Origin: DVED01 sp963838375
GTDB lineage: Bacteria > Cyanobacteriota > Cyanobacteriia > Cyanobacteriales > Geitlerinemataceae
Assembly: GCA_963838375.1 (NCBI GenBank)
Contig: CAWIQY010000008.1
Span: forward strand, 124,001 to 188,000
DNA: 64,000 bases
Direction of reading: 5' to 3'
Shown: positions 8,816 through 16,968 of the stretch, one piece after another
Layout: every line of letters starts with the position of its first letter
How positions within the stretch are numbered: position 1 is the stretch's first letter
Translations under genes and position numbers: made by a program
Notes under the pieces: generated by a model
The model's input: the letters and a program-made list of their open reading frames with translations, nothing else
The model's database searches: none
What the model was told of the DNA's origin: nothing

Positions 8816-10135
8816 ATGACTATTCCTTCTACTCATCGAGTCGTCATCGTGGGCGGCGGTTTTGGCGGACTCTACGCCGCCCAAAATTTAGGTCGCGCCC
8901 CTGTCCAAGTGACACTAGTCGATAAGCGCAACTTTCATCTGTTTCAACCCTTGCTGTATCAAGTCGCAACGGGTAGCCTTTCCCCAGCCGATATTTCCAC
9001 GCCTCTGCGGTTGGTGCTGCGAAACAACACCAACACCCAAGTATTGATGGACGAAGCGATCGATCTCGATCCCATGGCACAAACCCTGACTTTACGGGAA
9101 GGGAGACAACTCGAATACGATAGCTTAATTGTCGCCACCGGAGTCAGCCACCACTATTTCGGCAACGATGGATGGCGCACTCACGCCCCCGGATTAAAAA
9201 CAGTAGAGGATGCCACCGAAATACGGCGGCGCATTTTCCATGCCTTTGAAGAAGCAGAAAAAGAAACCGATCCCCAGTTACGCCAGGCATGGTTAACCTT
9301 TGTCATCGTTGGCGGCGGTCCGACGGGGGTTGAACTGGCGGGGGCGATCGCCGAATTAGCCTATCACGTCATTCCTAACGAGTTTCGCAACATCGACACC
9401 ACCACCACCCGCATCCTCCTAATCGAAGGCATGGATCGGGTGCTGCCGCCTTATCCGCCAGAACTCTCGGCAAAAGCGACAGATTCCCTGGTGAAATTGG
9501 GCGTCACCGTGAAAACCAGCCAGATGGTGACGGAGATGACCGACGATACCGTCACCATGCGTCAAGGCGACAACGTGGAACGGGTGGCTGCCAAAACGAT
9601 CTTGTGGGCGGCGGGGGTAAAAGCCTCGAAAATGGGACAAATTATTGCCTCAAAAACCGGAACCCAACTCGATCGAGCGGGACGAGTGATGGTGGAGGCG
9701 GATCTCAGCCTGCCCAAACATCCCAACATTTTTGTCATCGGCGATTTAGCCCATTATGCCCACTCCGGAGACAGACCCTTACCCGGTGTTGCCCCCGTTG
9801 CCATGCAGCAAGGGGAATATGTCGCCAAGCTGATCCGACACAAACACCAAGGCAAACTCTTACCGCCGTTCAAATACGTCGATGGCGGCAGTCTGGCAGT
9901 CATCGGTCAGAATGCCGCAGTTGCCGATTTCGGCTTCGTGCGACTATCGGGATTTTTCGCCTGGCTGATTTGGGTGTTCGCCCACATTTACTATTTGATT
10001 GAATTTGATAACAAACTGATCGTCATGACGCAGTGGGGCTGGAATTACCTGACGCGGGGGCGTGGGGACCGTTTGATCACCGGAGAACCTAAAACCGACC
10101 CTGTACCCGTCAAACCATCAACGATCGAACATTAA
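8816..10135 (+). CDS. ndh: Type II NAD(P)H dehydrogenase (NDH-2)
   Basis: The protein is 439 residues. The FAD-binding motif VVIVGGGFGGLYAA is at about residues 9-22 and the NADH-binding motif VIVGGGPTGVELAGAIAEL at about 163. The second FAD motif NIFVIGDLAHY precedes GVAPVAMQQGEYVA. The QPLLYQVATGSLSPADI block is characteristic of NDH-2. A C-terminal hydrophobic amphipathic segment (FFAWLIWVFAHIYYLIEF) would attach it to the membrane. It oxidises NAD(P)H and passes electrons to the quinone pool without pumping protons. Cyanobacteria carry several paralogues (NdbA/B/C); I cannot say which this is. Confidence 0.9.
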   Translation: MTIPSTHRVVIVGGGFGGLYAAQNLGRAPVQVTLVDKRNFHLFQPLLYQVATGSLSPADISTPLRLVLRNNTNTQVLMDEAIDLDPMAQTLTLREGRQLEYDSLIVATGVSHHYFGNDGWRTHAPGLKTVEDATEIRRRIFHAFEEAEKETDPQLRQAWLTFVIVGGGPTGVELAGAIAELAYHVIPNEFRNIDTTTTRILLIEGMDRVLPPYPPELSAKATDSLVKLGVTVKTSQMVTEMTDDTVTMRQGDNVERVAAKTILWAAGVKASKMGQIIASKTGTQLDRAGRVMVEADLSLPKHPNIFVIGDLAHYAHSGDRPLPGVAPVAMQQGEYVAKLIRHKHQGKLLPPFKYVDGGSLAVIGQNAAVADFGFVRLSGFFAWLIWVFAHIYYLIEFDNKLIVMTQWGWNYLTRGRGDRLITGEPKTDPVPVKPSTIEH

Positions 10136-10144
10136 CTGCCCAGA

Positions 10145-10984
10145 TTAGCGACCCAACTCTTGAGATCGCCGACTTGCTGCTTGAATGGCTTCAATGAATG
10201 CCGATCGTACTCCAGCTTTTTCCAGTTCGGCAATTCCGGCGATCGTCGTGCCCCCCGGACTGGTGACGCGATCTTTGAGTTGGGCGGGGTGCATCCCCGA
10301 CTTTACTATCATCAGAGCCGTTCCCAGGACGGTTTGTAGCGCAAGGCGAGCGGCGATCGATCGGGGCAAACCCGCTGCTACACCCCCATCGGTGAGGGCT
10401 TCGATGACAATTGCCATGTAGCCCGGACCCGATCCCGAAAGACCGGTTACCGCATCCATCAACGACTCGGGAACCTCGACCACTTCCCCCACCACTTCCA
10501 GGAGCTGTCGGGCTTGTTGGAGAGATGTAGCGTCGGCGTGGCAACCGGGAGAGATTGCCGTCATACCTGCCCCAATTGTGGCGGGCGTGTTGGGCATGGC
10601 ACGGACGATCGGTTTTTCGGGAAAAGCGGCTTCGAGCTTGCTCAGAGTCACTCCGGCAAGGATGGAAATCACTAAAGGCGATCGCCCTTCTGGAAAAATA
10701 GAGGCATTGGCAACATCAGCGGCGATCGCTTCAAACACTTGTGGTTTCACTGCCAACAGCACCACCTCCGACGATGCCAGAACCGTCTGGTTATCAGTTG
10801 TCGTCTGCACCCCATAAGTTTGTGCGAGCAAATCCCGCCGATGGGGTTGCGGTTCGCTCACCAACACTTCTTTTGGGGAATAGGTTTTGGCACGCAGCAT
10901 GCGGGACAGCAGAGCTTCTGCCATCACCCCGCCGCCAATAATCCCGAGCTTGTAGCGATCGATCGATTCCGGGTTGGTTGTCAT
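10145..10984 (-). CDS. proC: Pyrroline-5-carboxylate reductase
   Basis: The protein is 279 residues. The Rossmann motif LGIIGGGVMAEALL is near the N-terminus, AVKPQVFE in the cofactor domain and VRAMPNTPA in the middle. The signature GLSGSGPGYMAIVIEAL and the C-terminal SPGGTTIAGI block complete the family pattern. It catalyses the last step of proline synthesis, NAD(P)H-dependent reduction of pyrroline-5-carboxylate. It lies downstream of sepF on the same strand (170-base gap). proC next to sepF is a common arrangement in cyanobacteria and Gram-positives. Confidence 0.95.
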   Translation of the reverse strand: MTTNPESIDRYKLGIIGGGVMAEALLSRMLRAKTYSPKEVLVSEPQPHRRDLLAQTYGVQTTTDNQTVLASSEVVLLAVKPQVFEAIAADVANASIFPEGRSPLVISILAGVTLSKLEAAFPEKPIVRAMPNTPATIGAGMTAISPGCHADATSLQQARQLLEVVGEVVEVPESLMDAVTGLSGSGPGYMAIVIEALTDGGVAAGLPRSIAARLALQTVLGTALMIVKSGMHPAQLKDRVTSPGGTTIAGIAELEKAGVRSAFIEAIQAASRRSQELGR

Positions 10985-11153
10985 GAACTTTCACATGGAC
11001 AAGCAGCATCAAAAATTAGAGACAAACCTTGAGCTGTTTTGACACAATTGTTTCAAATTTTGCATCTTGAATCTTGACTTTTGTCACCTCGATGTGGGTC
11101 TGCGACGATCGAAGGACAAAAGCCGAGATGCTTTGAATAATGTACCGAAGGAT

Positions 11154-11780
11154 TTACTGAGCAATCCGGTTTTGTTCCGACCAATTCGATGCAGAGATCG
11201 AAGGCGCGGGTGGACGGGGATTCCGCAGTTGTGCTTGGAGCGCTTCACCCGCCGCAGCCGCCTGGGTGCTAACTTGAACGCAATTGGGTGTAAACAGAAA
11301 AATGCTTTCTCCAATTCGCTCCTGATGACCGTCGAGAGCATAAGTTCCTCCCGCAATAAAGTCAACAGCCCGTTGAGCTTGGTCGGGTCCGATAAGCGTC
11401 AAATTTAACACCACCGACTTCCGCTGCCGCAGAGCTTGAATGGCTTGAGGCATTTCTTCAAACGATCGCGGTTCCATCACCATGACTTCGGAAACGCCGC
11501 TGACTGCACCCGGTAAACCAATCACATTACTGGCTGATGAATTCATTTTCGATCCTAATTCTGTTGTAGTACCTAAAGCTGTTCCGGTGGGGCTGGCTAG
11601 AGGGCGATCGCGCAGTCGGCTACGATCGTCTCCAGGAGCTTCTGCTACCGGGGGAACCGACTGTTGCGGATAGAGGTTCTGATAAGCACCTCCCTCCGTC
11701 TCATCATACTCGTATTCGTATTCGACCTGTTCGTTAAAACCCACAAAGTCTCGAAGCTTGGAAAATATATTATTACTCAT
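11154..11780 (-). CDS. sepF: Cell division protein SepF
   Basis: I choose ATG 11778-11780 (MSNNIFSKLRDFVGF, 208 aa). AAGGAG lies 7-8 bases upstream, whereas the alternative start 24 bases earlier has no such site. The N-terminal amphipathic segment fits SepF membrane binding. A Glu/Tyr-rich linker and a ~60-residue disordered stretch follow. The C-terminal SepF core then reads VMEPRSFEEMPQAIQALRQRKSVVLNLTLI, VDFIAGGTYALDGHQERIGESIFLFTPN. SepF polymerises and helps anchor and bundle FtsZ (known as Cdv2 in cyanobacteria). It is in the pipX-sepF-proC gene order. Confidence 0.93.
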   Translation of the reverse strand: MSNNIFSKLRDFVGFNEQVEYEYEYDETEGGAYQNLYPQQSVPPVAEAPGDDRSRLRDRPLASPTGTALGTTTELGSKMNSSASNVIGLPGAVSGVSEVMVMEPRSFEEMPQAIQALRQRKSVVLNLTLIGPDQAQRAVDFIAGGTYALDGHQERIGESIFLFTPNCVQVSTQAAAAGEALQAQLRNPRPPAPSISASNWSEQNRIAQ

Positions 11781-12291
11781 CTTTGACTCCTTATCGTCTG
11801 ACACCTCGCTCCGCCAGAAGAGAGTTTAAGACCCAAGCTAGAGGCTTCGACTCGCTGAATGAAGTCATTCACTCAGAAGTCTAATCTAGTTTGAGTCTTT
11901 GTCGTGACCCTAATTGCAAAATCTTAACATCCTCAAGGCGATCTACCCCTACATTAACTCGTAAAGATGTGTAGTATATTTGCCAACGACCCACCACCAA
12001 TAGCTAGTCCTCTGGTGGGGGCTTTCAAATTTCTTGGGAACAACCGAAAAAACCCATAGTTTCGATTTCTCTTACATTCCCTCCAATGGCAGGAGTCCGG
12101 GTTGCCACACCCCAAATCTTTGACTGTGAAGCGTACAGACTTAACAGAAGTTTCACGAATTTTTCATAACTGTTCGGATGCGCGATCGTGTCCCAAAGAT
12201 GTCAAGGTAAAATGCTAGGTAATTTCCGATACATCTTGAAGTCGCTCTGGCGGGGTGAGATCACTCCGCCACTGGAAGCATTGACACATTT
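11781..12291. other. sepF-pipX spacer lacking pipY
   Basis: This ~510-base space contains no frame for the PLP-binding YggS/PipY protein that often sits between pipX and sepF. Two inverted repeats are visible: TGAATGA-AG-TCATTCA at about 11858-11873 (upstream of sepF) and a CCACCA...TGGTGG stem near 11988-12019. Either could be a regulatory or terminator structure. Confidence 0.5.
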
Positions 12292-12564
12292 CTACTGAAA
12301 AGTTTGACGATGAACATCTTGAAGCTGTTCGTATTGCTGAGACTGACCGAGTCGGCGAAGAGAACGCAAGCGATTTTCCAGCATCAAACGCGCTTCTGTG
12401 CGAGCGATGGGATCGAAGCGAAAACCATTGGGGGTACTGGTGACCACAAAAAATAGACGTTGCGCGTAGAGCGTCGTAAATAATTCTTGATGGTCTGCGA
12501 CTAGGCACACCCGAAAAAGTAGCCCAAACGTAGGATGATTTAGATAGGTTTCCGCGTTATTCAT
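12292..12564 (-). CDS. pipX: PII-interacting protein PipX
   Basis: The 90-residue sequence has the full PipX pattern: ETYLNHPTFGLLFRVCL, ELFTTLYAQRLFFVV, ARLMLENRLRSLRRLGQ and EYEQLQDVHRQTFQ. PipX has a Tudor-like N-terminal domain and C-terminal helices. It binds either PII (GlnB) or the 2-oxoglutarate-loaded regulator NtcA, coupling nitrogen status to transcription. The length equals that of characterised homologues. It is followed downstream by sepF and proC but not by pipY. Confidence 0.95.
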   Translation of the reverse strand: MNNAETYLNHPTFGLLFRVCLVADHQELFTTLYAQRLFFVVTSTPNGFRFDPIARTEARLMLENRLRSLRRLGQSQQYEQLQDVHRQTFQ

Positions 12565-12949
12565 TCGGTTTTTGCATCACCAAACTTCTTTCAAATGGGC
12601 AAACTAGTGTTTCCTTTCTCTCAAATCTAACATCTGACGATCGCTTCCCTAGCGCTTTGACAAATTTGACGAGAAAATCTTCAAAATCAAATAGACCTCT
12701 CTCATCGGTCGGTCGGTGAGTTCAAGCGTTCGGTTCTTCGACGACGATTGCGATCGATGACGACCTGTGGGTGAATAGACACAGAACTGAGCGAGCAAGC
12801 CGCAAATCGTAGGTCTGGCACTATCGACAAAGGACTCACCTGGAGACGAGATTGGTAACGCCCCACGCCGCCAGTGCCAAGTATATATACTTGTTTTGCT
12901 TTAGCCGTTATTTAGACCCGAAATCCATGCGATAACGCGCCTTAACGAA
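12565..12949. other. Intergenic region with structured segment and palindrome
   Basis: No protein frame is credible here. A TGGCACT/AGTGCCA pair (about 12817-12823 and 12873-12879) encloses ~50 bases. It is immediately followed by a perfect 16-bp palindrome, CAAGTATATATACTTG (12878-12893), and then TTTTGCTTT. Together these could be a small RNA with an AU-rich terminator, or an operator. I could not match a known RNA family. Confidence 0.35.
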
Positions 12950-13021
12950 AGCGGACGATGGGACTCGAACCCACGACGTTCAGCTTGGGAAGCTGACATT
13001 CTACCACTGAATTACGTCCGC
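12950..13021 (-). tRNA. tRNA-Gly (anticodon CCC)
   Basis: Read on the minus strand, this folds as a cloverleaf. The acceptor is GCGGACG/CGTCCGC and the D-arm ATTC-AGTGGTA-GAAT. The anticodon stem TCAGC/GCTGA has loop TTCCCAA, and the T-arm is GTGGG-TTCGAGT-CCCAT. Loop positions 34-36 are CCC, which reads GGG glycine codons. The discriminator base is T and no CCA is encoded. Confidence 0.9.
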
Positions 13022-13310
13022 ATAGCCCTAAAATTGTATCATATCTCCCAGAGCCTGCCTAGATGCCGCTAGGCTTGTCGATCGTCTCGAAAAGATTGCC
13101 ACTTCATTCTAAAAACTATCCTAAAAAGGAGTTCAAAATCGAGAAGTTACAGGAGTCAAGAGATCGGTACTCTTGGAGCCTACAGAATCCATTGAATTGG
13201 TGGGTGAAGAGCGCGGATGGAACCCGATCGATGTTTCCTGGCAATCGTCTTTCTTTGCACCTAACCCACCCGACAAAATCTCATCTGTTCTTCTGGTCAC
13301 TGTGAGGAAC

Positions 13311-14501
13311 TCATTCACCTTTGGGGTCTTTTTCCCCAGATTGGTGTCCATTCTTGCGATCCCCACCCGGCTGCTCGCTAGCGGAAGGATCGACAGACTG
13401 CCACCACATCATCCGTCCGGGAACGGGTTTGTGGCGGGGTTGCAAGCCGCTGAGGACTTCCGATAGCTGAAGTTCTAGGGGTGCGTGTTTGGCTTCGCGC
13501 AGTTTGTGCCACACCGATCGAGACATGAGCAAGGTGCGCTGAATGGGTTCGGCATTGACTTGTATCAGATACTCTTCCCTTTCCGGCTGGTAGTCTGCCG
13601 ACGCCAACTGTAAGGATTGGGACGGGAAATCCCGCGTAATGCGCGCCATCTGTGCCAATAGTTCTGGGTACAGCCAGGTGTAGGCGGGATGGACGGAGAG
13701 TTGGGCTTTGTGGGGGAATGTGCCGTGGCGGCTCAGTTGGAGTTGGAAATACCCGATCGCCGCTTTGCGTTGGGGCTCAAACACATACCCGCTAACCGTT
13801 TCCGTACGATCGAACCACTGTTTGATCCCGGCAACCACAGAACCGACTAAGCTGGTTTTGAAGTCGGAAATATGTCGATCGAACACTTGCCGAATTTGGG
13901 GCGGCATTGCCACAGTATCCAGTTGGTACAGCAGTTGAGCATCGGCATTGCTGACGGGCATCAGATTGGGCAAGTTAGGTTCCCGCTCGGCTAACTCCTG
14001 CAATCGTTGAGCGCAAATGTCCCAGTAGGTCATTTCGGCGAGTGGTTGGAACCCATTGAGGCGATACAACCCCACAGCCGTTTTATTATTGATTTCGACT
14101 TCCAAAATCCAAGTTCGGGCTTCCCAAATCGCTTCTAGGCAATAGCGCAGTAGGGTTGTACCCGTATCTTGACTGCCAGCCGATCGATCGGCGCCGACGC
14201 AATCGACTCGCCAGGTGCTAGCGGTACGATTGAAGGGGGAAACCTGGATGAACCCTTGAAGTTGTCGATCGCGATGAGCGATGTAAGCGCGGAAAAAGTT
14301 TTGATAGGGGTTGGGAAACCAACTGAGAAATTTGAGAACCCCGAAACACTGGCGGATTTGTTCCGCATGGGGATCTATGGATAAACTAGAACTCGGGTTG
14401 GCAGCCGTGAAACCGTCAGCGAGCAAGTTGTCGATCGCGTCCAAATCCCGATACTGGATAGAACGGATCTCGAGATTGGAATTTGGAGAAGATGGGGTCA
14501 T
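13311..14501 (-). CDS. GNAT family N-acetyltransferase (cyanobacterial type)
   Basis: This 396-residue protein has an N-terminal GNAT domain. It begins EIRSIQYRDLDAIDNLLADGF and includes the acetyl-CoA-binding region LLRYCLEAIWEARTWILEVEINNKTAVGLYRLNGF. The second half (about 170-370) is a related but divergent acetyltransferase-like fold with QLSVHPAYTWLYPELL. The tail is polar. Homologues are conserved across cyanobacteria, often near a Holliday-junction resolvase gene; none is seen here. The substrate is unknown. The neighbouring CofE-like gene is on the same strand but ~40 bases away, so co-transcription is possible. Confidence 0.8.
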   Translation of the reverse strand: MTPSSPNSNLEIRSIQYRDLDAIDNLLADGFTAANPSSSLSIDPHAEQIRQCFGVLKFLSWFPNPYQNFFRAYIAHRDRQLQGFIQVSPFNRTASTWRVDCVGADRSAGSQDTGTTLLRYCLEAIWEARTWILEVEINNKTAVGLYRLNGFQPLAEMTYWDICAQRLQELAEREPNLPNLMPVSNADAQLLYQLDTVAMPPQIRQVFDRHISDFKTSLVGSVVAGIKQWFDRTETVSGYVFEPQRKAAIGYFQLQLSRHGTFPHKAQLSVHPAYTWLYPELLAQMARITRDFPSQSLQLASADYQPEREEYLIQVNAEPIQRTLLMSRSVWHKLREAKHAPLELQLSEVLSGLQPRHKPVPGRMMWWQSVDPSASEQPGGDRKNGHQSGEKDPKGE

Positions 14502-14537
14502 GAGTGGTAAGCGAATGGGGACTTTCGCAGAAAGCTT

Positions 14538-15764
14538 TTAGCGATCGGTGGGGCGAATCAGCACCAAAGGGGTTTGCTCGTCGGCATTGCCTGCGGGGTT
14601 GCTTCGTAGTGCCGCTTCCAACAAATCTGAGGAAAGATCGGAGGTGGCTGCTAATATTTTAACGGCTTTCAAATCGTTGACATCAACGATCGCCGCCGAG
14701 AGTCCGGTTTTTTGTTTGATATCGTCCACCACATCTTGAGAGCGATGGGGTCCGAGAACGGTAAATTGATCGTAGGGGGGTAGGGTTCCGGTGATATCGT
14801 CGATCAACCGCGCTTGTTCTCCAGCTAGTTGATAAAAGGCACCGGGTTTGCCTAAAATTTTAGCGATCGCTCCGCCGAGAAATGCCAAAACCACTCGAGT
14901 CGGTCCGACTTCATCCACCAAGCTTTGCAACCCGTAGGCGGTGGAAATACTCGCCGTTTGTAGGAAGTAGAAACAGAAGCGACTGGCAACCCAACCCAAT
15001 TTCATTTCTTCGGGATGTTTCCAGCGCCCTTGCATAATCGCCACGGGGGTTTCGCCTAGGGTGAGGATATCTCCGGGTTGCGCGTAGGGTTTGACGTAGC
15101 GATCGATAATCTCAAAAATATCGTCTTGATGGCAGAGTAAATGGGTTTTAATGGGTAACACTTGCGATCGCTCTTTTGGCAGCCATTTGGGGTCAGCACT
15201 TATATCGGGATACCGTAGCGGCAGAACGATATTTTGGACTTGAGGATGGCTGCCGATGGAACCGTAGGCGATGTAGCGGATTTGTACCCACGCCGATGCG
15301 AGTTGGCTTAAATCTTCCCCAGAAATTTCGATCGCGATTTTCAGCCGAGTGGTTTTCCCCTCTTTCATCAGATAAGCAAACCAGTAGCCGTCTTCGCGAG
15401 GTTCGGCATCGGTGTGGAGGGGAATGACTTTGGTGCTAGAAGTGATGCCCTCTAAACTGCCTTTGGAGAAGAGTTTCACTTCGGCAGAGAGTTCCGGAAT
15501 AACGATCGCCAATTTCGGGGAATGGTTAATCAGTTCCAATTCTCCCACCAATCGATAGCAGCGGGGATCGTCTACCTCAATTTGCCAGGTTCCCCGTGTC
15601 AGTTCTAGCTGCTTCAGGGGGCGTTTCCGATAGCGCAGTTCCAGTGCCAGCGCCCCCAAACCCACAGCCAAACCAAAGCCAATACCAATACTTTCTGCGA
15701 TCGTCACCGTTGTTTCAACTCCTCTTAGACCCAAACCACCGATCGATTCAATCGATCTATACAA
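14538..15764 (-). CDS. Membrane-anchored F420-0:gamma-glutamyl ligase-like (CofE-like) protein
   Basis: The protein is 408 residues. A single hydrophobic segment (IAESIGIGFGLAVGLGALALEL, about 22-43) probably anchors it. A beta-rich middle region (RGTWQIEVDDPRCYRLVGELELIN) follows. The C-terminal ~180 residues resemble CofE: YVKPYAQPGDILTLGETPVAIMQGR, GGAIAKILGKPGAFY, TGTLPPYDQFTVLGPHRSQDVVDDI, and a final AIVDVNDLKAVKILAAT. Cyanobacterial proteins of this kind are usually annotated as F420-0:gamma-glutamyl ligase. Whether they act on F420 is doubtful, and I infer only an amide-bond ligase fold. Confidence 0.7.
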   Translation of the reverse strand: MYRSIESIGGLGLRGVETTVTIAESIGIGFGLAVGLGALALELRYRKRPLKQLELTRGTWQIEVDDPRCYRLVGELELINHSPKLAIVIPELSAEVKLFSKGSLEGITSSTKVIPLHTDAEPREDGYWFAYLMKEGKTTRLKIAIEISGEDLSQLASAWVQIRYIAYGSIGSHPQVQNIVLPLRYPDISADPKWLPKERSQVLPIKTHLLCHQDDIFEIIDRYVKPYAQPGDILTLGETPVAIMQGRWKHPEEMKLGWVASRFCFYFLQTASISTAYGLQSLVDEVGPTRVVLAFLGGAIAKILGKPGAFYQLAGEQARLIDDITGTLPPYDQFTVLGPHRSQDVVDDIKQKTGLSAAIVDVNDLKAVKILAATSDLSSDLLEAALRSNPAGNADEQTPLVLIRPTDR

Positions 15765-15919
15765 ATGTTTACCATATCATTGGAGGAATCGATATCTCGC
15801 GATCGCCATTGAGATTCAGACATCGCCATCGGACGACATATAAAATATACTCAACAAGTGTCGATCGATCGCCTGTCAAAGATGTCTTCACGATGTCCGG
15901 GGCGCACTGCGCTTAGCTA

Positions 15920-16024
15920 TACAGCGGTTCCCGGTATTATGCGGTACATCTAGAAGGGCGAATGCCATTCGCCCCTACATCAACCCAAAATTTTATGTAC
16001 CTCATAGCTGCGAAAACCGCTGTA
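15920..16024 (+). repeat. 105-bp palindromic mobile element (MITE-like), copy 1
   Basis: The element begins TACAGCGGTT and ends AACCGCTGTA. It has imperfect ~30-bp terminal inverted repeats and a central hairpin, GGGCGAATG-C-CATTCGCCC (15956-15974). It is identical over all 105 bases to the reverse complement of 20448-20552. It carries no coding capacity, so movement would need a transposase in trans. Confidence 0.85.
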
Positions 16025-16042
16025 AATCTCATGCATCAGTAA

Positions 16043-16444
16043 CTACGGCAGGATGCTTGACACTCCCCGCGTCTTTAGACGCGGGGATTCTACAGACAGA
16101 GTAGACTGAGGTAGCACCCACAATCTAACTCTCGCTACGGTTGTCAAAGACCGTCTACCCAGTCGGTCTAGGTCAATGCCTAGCTTTCTGGCTACTTTTC
16201 TTAAAATATTTGCCGCACCGTTCAAATCTGCATTAATCACAGATTTGTTACCGGACTTGTACAAACCGCGCTTTGTTCTTTTGCCTGATGCTTTCCACCC
16301 GTCAGGCTTTTTGCCGTATTCGGGTAGGGTGTCTCCATCAAGATAAGAAGCTTTACTAGTGTAAGATTCCTCTGTCACTTCAAACTGGATGCCATGCAAT
16401 TCACAAAGTTGCTGCAACCTGTCTTTTAGCTTACCAAGAGGCAT
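16043..16444 (-). pseudogene. Truncated IS200/IS605 TnpB, C-terminal fragment
   Basis: About 130 residues remain of a ~400-residue TnpB/OrfB. They read NQKFVQMPLGKLKDRLQQLCELHGI just upstream and in frame, then VTEESYTSKASYLDGD and NADLNGAANILRKVARK. The last contains the RuvC-III Asp-Asn region. The N-terminal two thirds, with RuvC-I and RuvC-II, are missing. The 3' end reads through a hairpin (16062-16084, CCCCGCG...CGCGGGG) that matches the right end of this IS type; a sister copy of that hairpin lies at 57341-57362. Confidence 0.8.
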
Positions 16445-16481
16445 CTGGACAAACTTTTGATTGTTAACTCTTCAGCCAACT

Positions 16482-16613
16482 ATCTTAGAAAGGAGTTTCC
16501 CGAACTCCAGAAACTCCCTTCTTTGTGGACTAATAGTTACTTTTTTTCAACAGCGGGTAATGTCAGTGCGGAAACAATCCAAAGATACATTAGTGACCCG
16601 CATCACGGCTAGA
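16482..16613 (+). pseudogene. Remnant of IS200/IS605 Y1 transposase TnpA (C-terminus)
   Basis: In one plus-strand frame the bases read LRKEFPELQKLPSLWTNSYF and then FSTAGNVSAETIQRYISDPH before a TAG stop. This resembles the end of IS200-type single-stranded-DNA transposases. No start codon, catalytic HUH motif or tyrosine is present. It is therefore debris wedged between the TnpB fragment and the intact tnpB element. Confidence 0.6.
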
Positions 16614-16771
16614 GAAGATTGTAGGCGGCTAAAGCCACTACCGCACTTTCCTCTCTGCTCGCTTAGCTTTTCCACCAGAAGCCCCGCTCTCTATTTGGCG
16701 GCGATACAAGGGATTTTTAATCCCGCGCCGACCCAAATGCGAGTCGGGATGAATGGTGGGATCTTTTGGAC

Positions 16772-16906
16772 TCAGCGAGGAATATCAAACCGCGCTATCA
16801 AACTTCGGACTAACTCTGATTTTGACATATTCCGCCTTTTTGCTTCCATCTTTAACTGTTTTTCTTCAAACTCTGTTAATCGAATTTGCAGGATTTTTGT
16901 TTTCAT
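16772..16906 (-). CDS. Small ribbon-helix-helix DNA-binding protein linked to tnpB
   Basis: Starting at ATG 16904-16906, the 44 codons read MKTKILQIRLTEFEEKQLKM, then SKSELVRSLIARF. That gives the beta-strand plus two helices of an RHH/CopG-type DNA-binding protein. It is divergently transcribed from the tnpB that starts 62 bases away. A TATAAT hexamer (16936-16941) lies between them. Small RHH genes of this kind accompany some cyanobacterial tnpB elements and may repress the shared promoter (inference). It is shorter than most gene callers accept. Confidence 0.65.
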   Translation of the reverse strand: MKTKILQIRLTEFEEKQLKMEAKRRNMSKSELVRSLIARFDIPR

Positions 16907-16968
16907 TTTGTACTGAAACACGTAATTACATCTAGTATAATGGAGGTAGGTCGAAAAAGGAGATAATA

